NCBI GenBank assembly: GCA_006226375.1
Contig: SBHC01000035.1
Location: 1-64,000 of the forward strand
DNA length: 64,000 bases
Source: Deltaproteobacteria bacterium
GTDB lineage: Bacteria > Myxococcota_C > UBA6777
Reading direction: 5' to 3'
Every line of letters begins with the position of its first letter. The first letter of the stretch is position 1. This document shows, piece after piece, positions 35,353 to 44,651 of this stretch. The notes beneath the pieces are model-generated. The model ran no database searches and was not told the origin of the DNA. It saw nothing but the letters and a program-made list of their open reading frames with translations. A program made the position numbers and the translations under genes.

Positions 35353-36387
35353 CTAGCGTCGTCGCCCACCTCGTCGACCGCCACGAGAGCGAGACCCACG
35401 GCTACCACTGGAACGACGATAGCTTCGGCCACTGCGGCCGGATCGTCGGTACGTGCGGCCCGAGGAACGGCGTCGGAACGTACGTCCTCGTCGGTAGGCA
35501 CTGCCGCGTCGGTAGTTGCGACGATAGGTGCGACGGTTGTGCCGATAGTTTCGACGGTTGTGTCGATAATTTCGACGGTTCCAGCGACGGTTGCGACGAT
35601 ACGTTCGTCGATTCCAGTTGCGTCGGTAGTTGCGGAATCGTCGATTGCGTCGGTAATTGCGGCGATAGTTTCGACGGTTCCAGCGACGGTTGCGTCGGAA
35701 GTTGCCTCGGTTGCGCCGGTTCCAGCGACGTGCAACGCGGCGGTTGCGGTAGCGGCGGCGCCAGTATCGTCGGTAAGCACGTCGGTAGACGCGGGGACGA
35801 TAGCGGTAGCGAACACGGGGGAAGTGTCGGTACCAAGTACGGTAGCGGTAACGAACGCGGGGGCGGTAGAAGATTCGTCGACCGCCGCGGTAGTACCAGG
35901 GACGCCATCCAGTCCGGGCAAAGATGCGTCGGCTGTTCATGTAGTAGTAGTAACGATAGCTACCACGGTACCAGTAGTAGAAGTAAGGTCGGCTGTTCAC
36001 GATGACATACGGTGTGGGCGTAAAGAATACGCGGGCACCGTTGTAGAAGTACCAAGGACGCCAAGTCAAAGCGTAGAAGATTCGATCACCAACCGAGTTG
36101 AAATAGTAATACCGGGGTTGGTTGTTGGCATCGTAGAAGTAGTAGACTTGAACGCCGTTCACTGTGATGTGAGGATGCACCGTGATGTTGGTCGGAACAG
36201 CAGGAACAGGTTCTGGGACGTTTGTGTTGGGGTTTGTTGAATCGAAATCTTGGGGCGAGTCATCCAAGAGGTTGTCGCCGTCGTCAATGAGGGTGTCATC
36301 GCTCTGTGCGTAAGACACAGTCGCGGAACCCACCACAAACAATCCGGCCATCAAGCCAAAAAGTAGGTGTTTCCAGTGCTTTGCCAT
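35353..36387 (-). CDS. Secreted Arg/Tyr/Asn-rich protein
   Basis: 344 residues from ATG 36387 (GGAGG six bases upstream). Residues 1-26 form a signal peptide ending near ATVSYAQS. A short acidic region (DDTLIDDGDNLLDDSP) is followed by a Tyr/Trp-rich part (about 60-160) with aromatic repeats such as YYFYDANNQPRYYYF and WRPWYFYNGARVFF. From 165 to the end the chain is dominated by Arg with Tyr, Asn and Trp (units like YRRNRRWNRRNYR), then Ser/Gly/Arg. The calculated charge must be extreme. Function unknown; such a protein could bind DNA, polysaccharide or anionic surface polymers, or be a cross-linked coat protein. The plus-strand frames here are shadows. A terminator follows. Confidence 0.85.
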   Translation of the reverse strand: MAKHWKHLLFGLMAGLFVVGSATVSYAQSDDTLIDDGDNLLDDSPQDFDSTNPNTNVPEPVPAVPTNITVHPHITVNGVQVYYFYDANNQPRYYYFNSVGDRIFYALTWRPWYFYNGARVFFTPTPYVIVNSRPYFYYWYRGSYRYYYYMNSRRIFARTGWRPWYYRGGRRIFYRPRVRYRYRTWYRHFPRVRYRYRPRVYRRAYRRYWRRRYRNRRVARRWNRRNRGNFRRNRRWNRRNYRRNYRRNRRFRNYRRNWNRRTYRRNRRWNRRNYRHNRRNYRHNRRTYRRNYRRGSAYRRGRTFRRRSSGRTYRRSGRSGRSYRRSSGSRGSRSRGGRRGGRRR

Positions 36388-36674
36388 GTTGGCCTCCATC
36401 AGGCATGTGAAACGGACACAGTCATTGTGTCGGTGGGTTTGCTGAGTTGCAAACCTTTTCTCCAGTGGTTACCGAGGACAGTTTCCGCTGACAGTTTGAA
36501 CTTACGAGAAGCTCAGCCTGTTCCTGTGATTTGTGGGTTGTGCTTCGATCTTTCCTGACCTATCCTCTGGTCAGTATCATAAGCATTTTGCTTGTCGTTG
36601 CAACAAGCAAGCATCATACCAAACCTGATATGGACGATCCAATCCGAGACAAAAGAGCCAGTAAAGGAACTGTG

Positions 36675-37730
36675 ATGAATCGACGAATGCATTGTATCAA
36701 GAGGGTGAGACCGTTTTCGAAAGGCTCATCGTTGTGTTGTTCGGAAGCAGCTGAGAAAGTTTTATCCCCCCCAAGAGGGTTGGCGTCGCTACGTTCTGTT
36801 GGGATAGTGGTTGTCCTCTGGTGTATGAACATTACTCCACTTGCCTGGAGTGCGCCTTCGTCTCGGCCTGCTACAACTCGTCCGTCAGTCCATCCGGCGA
36901 AGCCTAACGCCCGCCGGGTTGCTCCCTCGAAACAAAAGAAACAAGCCAAAGCAAAGCCCACAAAGAAGAAGACGATGCGGACGGTAGAGTGTCGCAATCG
37001 ACCCAAATATGGACGGTTTTGCTTGGGTCGTGTGATTGGACCCAGCTTTTCAAACCAAATCCTGCGCTGCCCTCACTGTGGGAAAAGCGTGCTTGTGAAA
37101 AAACTGAGAAAGCGCTGGGCTCCCAACCAGTTTGACAGCGACCTTCGTCCTCACTTTGGACATTACCACCAAAAGCACAGGGTGTGGGTGTGCCGACATT
37201 GTGGTTACGCTGCTTACGGCAGCGACTTCTTCCGCTCTTACAACAAGAAACGTATGACGCGTGCGTTGCAGCGCATCCGTAAAGTGTACAAGAGCCAGAA
37301 GGAAGTGCCTCCTCACTACCAGTTCTTCATGGCCAACGCCGCTTATGTTGCCAGAGCAAAGAACGCTGCGTTTTTTGCTGAGTTGATGCTTCGGGCTGTT
37401 TGGTCCATGAGGGAAGAAAAGCCTGCCAAGGCTGAAAAGTACATCAAGACCTTCCGGCGCAGCGCGATCGCTGCCATTCGTTCGGCCTTTCACCAGAAGC
37501 AGTTTCCTCTTGCGATCCAGCATCTGCGAGCGTTTCAAATTGCCGACTTGTTGCGTCAACAGAAGCAGTGGTCTGAGTCGGTGTACTGGTTGGAGCGTTC
37601 CTTCTCTCTGATGGAGAAAGCCAAGAAAGCCAAGATCACGCCAAGGCACCACAAGCGATTGCAACGATGGATCCTGCAGTTGCAAGACAAAATCGCCAAG
37701 CGCAATACCGATGTGTTTGTTTTGAAGTAG
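36675..37730 (+). CDS. DUF2225 family zinc-ribbon protein with basic N-terminal region
   Basis: 351 residues from ATG 36675 (AAAGGAA upstream). An unusually long N-terminal region precedes a hydrophobic segment (VGIVVVLWCMNITPLAWSA), so export is likely. A Lys/Pro/Arg-rich linker (KQKKQAKAKPTKKK) follows, then a DUF2225-like core: RCPHCGKSVLV and VCRHCGYAAYGSDFF give two CxxC pairs that should bind zinc, separated by SDLRPHFGHYH. The C-terminal half is helical and may contain TPR-like repeats (QFPLAIQHLRAFQIADLL). DUF2225 has no firmly known function. The gene converges on rpoZ. Confidence 0.8.
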   Translation: MNRRMHCIKRVRPFSKGSSLCCSEAAEKVLSPPRGLASLRSVGIVVVLWCMNITPLAWSAPSSRPATTRPSVHPAKPNARRVAPSKQKKQAKAKPTKKKTMRTVECRNRPKYGRFCLGRVIGPSFSNQILRCPHCGKSVLVKKLRKRWAPNQFDSDLRPHFGHYHQKHRVWVCRHCGYAAYGSDFFRSYNKKRMTRALQRIRKVYKSQKEVPPHYQFFMANAAYVARAKNAAFFAELMLRAVWSMREEKPAKAEKYIKTFRRSAIAAIRSAFHQKQFPLAIQHLRAFQIADLLRQQKQWSESVYWLERSFSLMEKAKKAKITPRHHKRLQRWILQLQDKIAKRNTDVFVLK

Positions 37731-37769
37731 GAAGAGGTAGAGAAAGAAGGAGGGGGATTCCGGGGAAGG

Positions 37770-38000
37770 TTAGTACATGTTGTCTTCGTCGGGCTTGGCC
37801 AGCTTGTCCATGGGGTTTTCCACGTAGCTGACTGCGTTGGCTGCGATCTCGCGAAGGGCAGTCACGGCCTCTTTGTTGCGGGAACGAACCAGGGGAGTTT
37901 CACCCTTCTTGATCAGTCGGGCACGCTTCACGGCAAGCATCACCAATGCAAAACGGTTCTCAACTTTTTCCAAACAATCTTCAACAGTAACGCGAGCCAT
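37770..38000 (-). CDS. rpoZ: RNA polymerase omega subunit
   Basis: 76 residues from MARVTVEDC, with AAGGAG seven bases upstream; the longer in-frame start is rejected. The family signature is complete: [14 protein letters not shown], then AVTALREIA. Omega helps assemble and stabilise the core RNA polymerase and can bind ppGpp at its interface in many bacteria. The short C-terminus ([13 protein letters not shown]) is normal for deltaproteobacterial omega. It lies 132 bases downstream of the DUF4340 gene in the same direction, so read-through from the ABC operon is possible. In other genomes rpoZ often neighbours gmk and spoT; neither is here. Confidence 0.93.
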   Translation of the reverse strand: MARVTVEDCLEKVENRFALVMLAVKRARLIKKGETPLVRSRNKEAVTALREIAANAVSYVENPMDKLAKPDEDNMY

Positions 38001-38131
38001 TCCGAACTCCTTCCAAGTGATAGGGCAACGACCGTTTTGGGGTCGCATCCGCTGCAAAGCAACGAGCCCCTAGGATAATGACTTTTTCTTTGATTTCAAG
38101 TGTCTTTTCATGAAAAGACAAACCCAGAGGC

Positions 38132-39985
38132 TTACTTTCGCTTGGCCGGTTGGGATACAGGGGCAGCCTTTCGCGGTGCCGGAGCAGCTTTGCGAGGGGC
38201 TGGCGCCGGAGCGGCTTTGCGTGGAGCCGGTGCTGGAACCCTGGGACCCACCACTTTGCGGGGGGCAGCCGGGCGTGAGGCTGGAGCCTTTCGCTCTTTG
38301 GGGGCCGCACGTCGTTGGGGTGCCTTACGCTTGGGCGGCTTGCCTTTGGGTAACACCTGCCAGGACTCGGTGAAGAGCTTGCCCACGTCCTTGGCTTTCA
38401 CTTCCATGACCTGCTTTTTCTCGTGGTTGGTGACGTAGAAGTTACCGTTCTTTGCCTTCTTTCCAACCAAGACGGAACTCACCAAGCGCCTAGTGTTGCG
38501 TCCATACACATGGTACGTGCGGGAGGGCTTGTCGAGACCAAAAGTCTTCAGGTCTGCGGCGGATGCGTTCTCCTTGACGAAGTTGACGGCCTTGAGAGCG
38601 AGGAGTTGGTTGAGCAGGTTCTCAACTTTCTCTTTCTTCGCGCGGCGAGGGGATGGATCGAAGATGCGCCATCCCTTGTTTTTGCCAACAAGCTTGACCA
38701 CGGAGAAGAGCTTGTCGCCTTTGCCAAAGCGGAGGCTGAAAGCGTGCTGCATCTTGAACTGAACAACCTTGCGGTTGCGGTACTTCTCCGCATCTTTTTC
38801 CAGGTCGGTCATGATGTACTTGCTGATCACACCGATGGGACCACCAGCTCCAGACGCAGCGTACAATACTTCCTTGCCCTTGACCTTCTTGGAAGAGATG
38901 TTGAGGACCATCTTCTTTTTGTTCCTCATTGTCACTTCGATGATGACGCGGGGCTTGTCGAGGCCAAACTTTTTGGCGTCTTTCTTTGCATCTTCGCTCA
39001 CGAACTTGGTGGCCCGAAGGTACTTCAGCGAGCTCAAGAGACCGTTGACCTGACTTTCCGAAGCAGCAGCGCGAACGGGCTGAAGCATGGTCCATCGTGT
39101 CTCTGTGTGAACCAGTCTCTTGGGAGCGTGACTGTGACCGTGATGCGCATGTCCATGACCTTTGTGGTCGTGGCCCTTGTGGTCATGTCCCTTGTGGTCT
39201 TTGTGGTCGTGACCTTTGTGGCCATGGCCGTGGTCGTGTTTGTGAGCCTTACCGAGCTTTACGATCGGGGCAAAGAGCTTCACCTTTTCACGAGCCAGCA
39301 CCAGCACATCGTTCTTGCGAGTGATGGTCAGGGCTTTGATCGCCTTGGTGTTGCGGGTAAAGATGTTCTTGTTACGAAGGTCGAAGAGCTTCTTGCTCAT
39401 TACGGTGAACAAGGAAGTATCTGCTAAGACAATCTTCCGCTGGCCTTTGATCCAAGCGTAGTGCTTTTGGCTGAAGGAGTTTTTGATACCCAGCCAAACA
39501 CTGTAGTTCGTCTTGCGGAAGGTGAAGGTCAGCTTGTATTTTGGGGTTTCCAGACCAAACTCTTTGAGCTTCTTGGTCGGTGCTTTTTCCCCTTTTTTCC
39601 AGGATATGCTGGTGTCTTTGTCGCCCTTGACCTGAAGCAAGTCGCGCAGAACGTAGCCCACTTCGGTTTTGTCGGCCGGAGTTTTGACGGGCTGTACAAT
39701 CAGCCAGTGGTTGCGCTTGTCGCGTTCGATTCGTAGCGTTTGCTTGCCCTTCGGCTGTGAGCCGTTGAACATCTCGATGGCGCTGACCTCTTGGATCAGC
39801 TTCTTGCGTTGCTTTTCCTTGGTTGGGTCAAGCTTTTGATCCAGTTGGAAGACAAGCTTGTCTGACTCTTCTTGTTTTTTCTGTTTCTGGGTTTCTTTGT
39901 GGTCGTTGTACACAAGGATGCCGAGAAAGGCTGCAACAAACAACAGAACAACGACGCCGAAAGATTGATTGACCTTCTTGCTCAT
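38132..39985 (-). CDS. DUF4340 protein with a His-rich segment and Pro/Ala/Arg tail
   Basis: 617 residues. One N-terminal membrane helix (FGVVVLLFVAAFLGILVY) is followed by repeats of the DUF4340 domain (beta-rich, lines such as WLIVQPVKTPADKTEV and TRWTMLQPVRAAASESQV). Between them, at about 245-290, is a His/Asp/Lys-rich run of HDHKGHDHK-type units that strongly suggests divalent metal binding. The last 60 residues are Pro/Ala/Arg repeats (APAPRKAAPAPRK). DUF4340 genes regularly accompany gliding-type ABC transporters, as here: the gene starts two bases after the GldG-like gene and must be co-translated. The role in the complex is unknown. Confidence 0.86.
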   Translation of the reverse strand: MSKKVNQSFGVVVLLFVAAFLGILVYNDHKETQKQKKQEESDKLVFQLDQKLDPTKEKQRKKLIQEVSAIEMFNGSQPKGKQTLRIERDKRNHWLIVQPVKTPADKTEVGYVLRDLLQVKGDKDTSISWKKGEKAPTKKLKEFGLETPKYKLTFTFRKTNYSVWLGIKNSFSQKHYAWIKGQRKIVLADTSLFTVMSKKLFDLRNKNIFTRNTKAIKALTITRKNDVLVLAREKVKLFAPIVKLGKAHKHDHGHGHKGHDHKDHKGHDHKGHDHKGHGHAHHGHSHAPKRLVHTETRWTMLQPVRAAASESQVNGLLSSLKYLRATKFVSEDAKKDAKKFGLDKPRVIIEVTMRNKKKMVLNISSKKVKGKEVLYAASGAGGPIGVISKYIMTDLEKDAEKYRNRKVVQFKMQHAFSLRFGKGDKLFSVVKLVGKNKGWRIFDPSPRRAKKEKVENLLNQLLALKAVNFVKENASAADLKTFGLDKPSRTYHVYGRNTRRLVSSVLVGKKAKNGNFYVTNHEKKQVMEVKAKDVGKLFTESWQVLPKGKPPKRKAPQRRAAPKERKAPASRPAAPRKVVGPRVPAPAPRKAAPAPAPRKAAPAPRKAAPVSQPAKRK

Positions 39986-39987
39986 TG

Positions 39988-41892
39988 TTATTTCTGCCTC
40001 CGGATACCGAACACCATCATGATGATCAATGAGAAAAACAGGGGGATACCGTAGCGAGCGGTAAGACGCAAAGCGTCTTTTTGGGTGGTCGTTAGCTGCA
40101 CATTGCTGGGCTTACGACGCTTGGTCACGATGTGAACCAGGTCTTTCTCTTTGACCAACCAGGCCAGGCTGTTGAACACGAGGTTCTGGCTGTAAGGGTC
40201 GACGATGCCGCTGTTGGTTGCCACAGAAGAGTCCCCAAACACCACTATACGAGTCTCTTGGTTGGGGCGAGCGCCTTTCTTGGCAGCAGCCGTGACCAAA
40301 GAGAAAGGTCCAGGTAGTGCGCCAGGGTCCGACTCTTGGGCTAGGCCGTTCAACAATCGGCTTACCAGCGGTCGGCGTTGAAGTTGGCTGGAGTTGGCCA
40401 TCAAGATCTGGAAGCCTTTGGACAACGGCGTGGGCAAGTAAAAACTACAGCAGTCTTTGAGCAACTTGCCAGCTTTGCTTCGTGCACGGTAAGGACCGCG
40501 GATGGTGCGGACCAACTCGCTTACAGCGACACCGGCGGGGATGGCCTTGGACTTGGAGACGGGCGAAGCCCATCGGAAGATCACGCGGGCTCCCTTGCGG
40601 CTGTCGCTGTCCTTGGTGATCGGGTGCGCTCTGCTAAAGTCCACAGCGACAGGGAAGAAGGGTCGTGCCCGTCCTCCTTGACCGCGTGCGTTGAGCAAGA
40701 AATCCAGCACCACACCTTCTTTCTTTTCAATTCCAAACTTGCTCTTGAGCATGTCTTCCAGGCCAGTGACCGCGAGGGGCTCCAGGAAGAGCATCATCTT
40801 ACCCCCCTGGTCGAGGTACTTTTGGAGACGCTCCACTTCCGTGTCGTCCAAACGGACCACCGTTTTCATTGCGCCTTGCTGGGTACCGAGGGAGCGGTAC
40901 AACGAGGTCCACTCGGGTACAGCGTGGATCACAAGCTCACACTGAGGTGGCACTTTTTCCACCGACAGCAAGTTCACTTCGCGAGTCTTAAAGCCTTTTT
41001 CGGTCAACAGCTTGTTGAACTCTTTGAAGCTGAAGTCGTTGGAGGCGGTGATGCTAGGCTGACGACGTCCTCGCAAGAAGCAGATGGTCTTGGCCTTGGT
41101 GCGGGTCAAGCGAATCAGCTTGTTGGTGACTTCCTTTTCCGAGAGTCGGTTGCTGATGACAATCTTTTTGCCCGCGAAGTATGTACGTGTTTTCGTGGTA
41201 CGACACTTCCCACCGCGTGAAATCACAATACGGTTGCGGAGTTGTCCTCCAAAGTCGCCTTTGACGTCGTAGCACTTCGCCGTCAGGGGAGATGCCATTG
41301 GATCGACCACGCGGATGTTGAACATCTTGCGGTTCACGGAGCGGTACTTCTCGAAGAAGTTCAAGAACATCTGCTCTTGTTGCTTTTCGCGCTTGTACAA
41401 GAAGGCCGTCACGGTGATCGGCTCTTTCAAGTTCTTGAGTACTTTGACGGTTTCGTCGTGGAGGCTTTCCAGCTTGTCTTGGTTGAAGTCGTACTTCCAC
41501 TCTTTCTGACGAACGTAGAAGTTGATTGCTACCACAATCGCGAGCACTGCAGCGGTTGCGACAATGGTAAGACCGTTAAAGAACAACCCTTTTCCAGCGA
41601 AGGCTTCACCGGGAGAGTAGGTTCCTACCAACACCACCGTGAGAATCAAACCGATCCCAATTCCGTGAAGAACGGCCGTGGGAGTTTTGTATGTTCCTAC
41701 CGTGAAGTACACAAACAGTCCCAGCGTGAAGACAATCACACCGAGAAAGAAGACGAAAACGGTCCAGGTCTTGCGGGTGTGCAGTCGGCGACTTGCATCA
41801 CTCGGCAACAACATATTCCAGACGACAGCTCCCAACGCGGCTGTGGCGAGAGCGACAAGGAAAAAATACAGGTACACTTGGTATTTGCTCAT
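39988..41892 (-). CDS. GldG-like ABC transporter auxiliary protein
   Basis: 634 residues from MSKYQVYLY. N-terminal membrane helices (YLYFFLVALATAALGAVVW, then others to about 155) precede a large extracytoplasmic domain of the ABC_transp_aux type, with LKEPITVTAFLYKREKQQE, a long strand-helix core (KMMLFLEPLAVTGLED) and FGDSSVATNSGI near the end; a final membrane helix closes the chain (IPLFFSLIIMMVFGI). GldG partners with GldA and GldF in Bacteroidota gliding, but homologues occur widely. The gene follows the permease after five bases, and the DUF4340 gene follows after two, so the four genes are one operon. Confidence 0.87.
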   Translation of the reverse strand: MSKYQVYLYFFLVALATAALGAVVWNMLLPSDASRRLHTRKTWTVFVFFLGVIVFTLGLFVYFTVGTYKTPTAVLHGIGIGLILTVVLVGTYSPGEAFAGKGLFFNGLTIVATAAVLAIVVAINFYVRQKEWKYDFNQDKLESLHDETVKVLKNLKEPITVTAFLYKREKQQEQMFLNFFEKYRSVNRKMFNIRVVDPMASPLTAKCYDVKGDFGGQLRNRIVISRGGKCRTTKTRTYFAGKKIVISNRLSEKEVTNKLIRLTRTKAKTICFLRGRRQPSITASNDFSFKEFNKLLTEKGFKTREVNLLSVEKVPPQCELVIHAVPEWTSLYRSLGTQQGAMKTVVRLDDTEVERLQKYLDQGGKMMLFLEPLAVTGLEDMLKSKFGIEKKEGVVLDFLLNARGQGGRARPFFPVAVDFSRAHPITKDSDSRKGARVIFRWASPVSKSKAIPAGVAVSELVRTIRGPYRARSKAGKLLKDCCSFYLPTPLSKGFQILMANSSQLQRRPLVSRLLNGLAQESDPGALPGPFSLVTAAAKKGARPNQETRIVVFGDSSVATNSGIVDPYSQNLVFNSLAWLVKEKDLVHIVTKRRKPSNVQLTTTQKDALRLTARYGIPLFFSLIIMMVFGIRRQK

Positions 41893-41897
41893 GTCGA

Positions 41898-43307
41898 TTA
41901 ATTCCACCTCTGCGATTCAACAACCCGGTGCGCCAGGAAGTTGGCCAGGAAAATAAAGGACGCGTAGTACACAATGTCTTTGCTCGACAAGAGCCCTTTG
42001 GTGAAGCCCTTGAGGTGAGACAAGATCGAGAGGTATTGAACCACGTCGCGTCCCCATCCGACCGTCATGAAAGAAGCAGCCCACTCCACAACCCACAACA
42101 GCATCAATATACCGAAGGAGATCGCGGCGGCGATGATTTGGTCTTCGGTCAAGCTGCTGCAGAACAAGCCGATCGCAGCAAACGTCCCAACCAAAAGAAG
42201 CAAACCGAAGTAGCCTGTGAGGACCGGAGCCCATTCAAAGGAACCGGGGCTCAACACTCCGACAAACACGGGGTAAAGGAAGGTGACGGCAAGCATGGAG
42301 AACAGTACGGCAAACGCCGACATGTATTTGGAGATAACGATCTCGCTCGTTGTGATGGGAGCCGTCATCAACAATTCGTAGGTTCGGTTCTTCTTCTCTT
42401 CGGCCAGTAGACGCATGGTCAAGATGGGAACCAGGAACAACAACACCACACCAAATGTCCGGAAGGTGTTGGCGAAGACAAAGTCGTTCAGGTTCAACAC
42501 CACTTTGCGAGCCCGAAGTCGATACATCAACTGAGCGCGGTCAAACGTGGCGAAAAGGTTGTAGAAGAAGAAGCCTGTGATGGTGGTGAACAAAGCCATC
42601 ACTGCATAAGCCACCGGTGTGGTGAAGTAGAGGCGAAGTTCTTTGTTCACGAGTCCGCGGATGCTGCGGTTGCCCAGATAAAACAGAGCAAAGAGCAGTC
42701 CAACAGCGATGAAAGCGTAGAGAATCTTAGACTCTGCTTTGCCGCGAGCGAGGTCATAAACAAACGCGCGCAGGGTGCCTGCCTTGCCGGTGCTGCAAAT
42801 GCTCACAAGCAAGGTGATGATCAGAGAAGTCACTGCACTCCAGGCCAGACCCAGGCTTGTGCTGTCAAACAGCTTTCGGCCTTGTTGGTCTTGGTGGCTG
42901 CTGGACATGAAGTCCCACAGCAAGCCCAAGGTGATGGCGGCAAAACCTCCCAGTCGCAGGTACCATTCCAACTTGCTGATCTTGAAAAGGTACTTGGGTC
43001 CAAGGATGAGCAGGGCAGCCAGTCCCAAGAGTACGCCGTACATCAACACGCCTGAGCCTTCTCCAGCTTCTGGCTCTTCGCCATCGCGGATCAACACGTG
43101 GTACACGCTCATGCCCATCCACAGGGCAACCATAAGCCCAATGTGAACCAGCAAGTACAACGCCCACTGCAGGGTGCTGGGATCTTTGCCAAAGAAGAGC
43201 TGGCTGATGTAAGGACCGATCTTGGTGTGTGGGATGACATACACCAGAGTCAGGGTTCCTACCAGCCAGGAGATTCCAAAACCGAAGTTCTGGGAACGTT
43301 CATTCAT
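41898..43307 (-). CDS. ABC-2 type permease (GldF-like, long form)
   Basis: 469 residues from MNERSQ (AGGAG eight bases upstream). It has about twelve hydrophobic segments. The C-terminal half has the ABC-2/GldF pattern, including LRLYFTTPVAYAVMALFTTITGFFF, the conserved MRLLAEEKKNRTYELLMTAP region and the final helices. The N-terminal half (about 1-230) adds six helices not present in the roughly 240-residue GldF, perhaps a second subunit-like module. With the ATPase upstream and GldG-like and DUF4340 proteins downstream it should form a membrane machine of unknown cargo. Confidence 0.87.
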   Translation of the reverse strand: MNERSQNFGFGISWLVGTLTLVYVIPHTKIGPYISQLFFGKDPSTLQWALYLLVHIGLMVALWMGMSVYHVLIRDGEEPEAGEGSGVLMYGVLLGLAALLILGPKYLFKISKLEWYLRLGGFAAITLGLLWDFMSSSHQDQQGRKLFDSTSLGLAWSAVTSLIITLLVSICSTGKAGTLRAFVYDLARGKAESKILYAFIAVGLLFALFYLGNRSIRGLVNKELRLYFTTPVAYAVMALFTTITGFFFYNLFATFDRAQLMYRLRARKVVLNLNDFVFANTFRTFGVVLLFLVPILTMRLLAEEKKNRTYELLMTAPITTSEIVISKYMSAFAVLFSMLAVTFLYPVFVGVLSPGSFEWAPVLTGYFGLLLLVGTFAAIGLFCSSLTEDQIIAAAISFGILMLLWVVEWAASFMTVGWGRDVVQYLSILSHLKGFTKGLLSSKDIVYYASFIFLANFLAHRVVESQRWN

Positions 43308-43460
43308 CGTTATCGCTCCTGTTCCAATCTCCAAAGCATCCATTCAACTGTGCGAACGATGCGTCGTGAGAATGACAACCTTTTATGCAACTTGAAGCAG
43401 GCCAGCATCGCTACCTGCGTCACGATCTATCTTGGTAGAGGACTTTGTTGTGCCCGTGGC

Positions 43461-44651
43461 CTAACGCTTCTTCCGCTTCTTCGACTTCTTCGATTTCTTG
43501 GAAGACTGGCTCTCGTTGGACTCGCTTTTCTTCGTCGGGTTGCTTGTCTTGGAGTCGTTGGAGGCCTTCGCGCTTTGGCTCTCGTCAGCTTTTTCTTCCG
43601 AAGCTTCTTCAGCTTCGGCAGAGGCTTGTTCTTCCTCTTTGGCTTCCACTGCCTTTGCTTTGGGCTCTTCCTTTTTGGCTGGAGCCGCAGGAGCGCTGGG
43701 TGTTGCTGGAGTTGTTTCCACTCCAAGCTCGCGACCACTCACAGCACGCAGGAAGATGTCTTCCAGCGTGGGGGTCACGTTGAAGCACTCACGAACGCTG
43801 AGGTCTGAGGCTGCCAGTGTCTGAAGGAGTGGACCGTTGGCAAGTTCGTGGGAAGCCAGCGTGAGGTCGAAGCGGACGTCCGCCTTCTTCTCTTCCACAT
43901 TCTCCACGCCGTCGAGCGCAAGCAACTTGGCCTTGGCTTCGGTGTTGGGCTCTGACAGCTCTACACGAACGCGGGCTTCGTCGCCCATGCCGCGGCTGAG
44001 GTTCTCGATGGTGTCACTGGCAACGATCTTGCCCTTGTGAATGATCGAGACGCGGTTGCAGATCATCTCCACTTCCGGGAGAATGTGGGTGCTCAAGATA
44101 ACGGTGTGCTCCTGGGCCAACTCCTTGATCAGGCCGCGAACTTCTCGCATCTGAGCAGGGTCCAAGCCGACTGTCGGCTCGTCCAGAATAAGAACGCTGG
44201 GAGAGCCAAGCAGCGCTTGCGCCAGCCCCACACGCTGTCGATATCCTTTGGACAGGTGACGAATCAGTCGGTGTGAGTTGTGGGAGATTCCACAACGGTC
44301 CGAAACGCGACCAATCTCTGTTGCCAAGGTGCGATAGGGAAGTCCTTTCAACTCGGCGACAAATTTGAGGTAGCTCTCCACGGTCATGTCCATGTAAACC
44401 GGTGGAGTTTCAGGGAGGTAGCCAATCTTCTTCTTGACCACCAGGGGCTCATCAAACACGTTCAGACCATCCACGTACACGGCACCGTACGAAGGCGACA
44501 GGTACCCCGTGATCATGCGCATCGTGGTGGTCTTTCCCGCACCATTGGGGCCGAGAAACCCTAAGATCTCACCTCGTTCAATGGTGAACGAAATGTTATC
44601 GACAGCTTTCAAGTCCCGATACATTTTAGTCAGCTTGCGGATCTCTATCAT
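43461..44651 (-). CDS. ABC transporter ATP-binding protein with a charged C-terminal tail
   Basis: 396 residues. The first 310 form a normal ATPase of the GldA/CcmA-like family: GPNGAGKTT (Walker A), LSKGYRQRVGLAQAL (signature), VLILDEPTVGLDPAQ (Walker B) and STHILPEVE (switch). The last 80 residues are an unusual tail rich in Lys, Glu, Ser and Ala, ending in KKSKKSKKRKKR. The tail is likely flexible and may bind membrane or regulate assembly. It is the first gene of the ABC operon, with a 153-base gap before the permease. The only strong upstream promoter is about 620 bases away (45276-45304). Confidence 0.92.
   Translation of the reverse strand: MIEIRKLTKMYRDLKAVDNISFTIERGEILGFLGPNGAGKTTTMRMITGYLSPSYGAVYVDGLNVFDEPLVVKKKIGYLPETPPVYMDMTVESYLKFVAELKGLPYRTLATEIGRVSDRCGISHNSHRLIRHLSKGYRQRVGLAQALLGSPSVLILDEPTVGLDPAQMREVRGLIKELAQEHTVILSTHILPEVEMICNRVSIIHKGKIVASDTIENLSRGMGDEARVRVELSEPNTEAKAKLLALDGVENVEEKKADVRFDLTLASHELANGPLLQTLAASDLSVRECFNVTPTLEDIFLRAVSGRELGVETTPATPSAPAAPAKKEEPKAKAVEAKEEEQASAEAEEASEEKADESQSAKASNDSKTSNPTKKSESNESQSSKKSKKSKKRKKR

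Noticed and set aside
38423-39427. 334-residue plus-strand frame
   Set aside because: Antisense of the DUF4340 gene; His-rich DNA gives a Val/Met-rich false frame.
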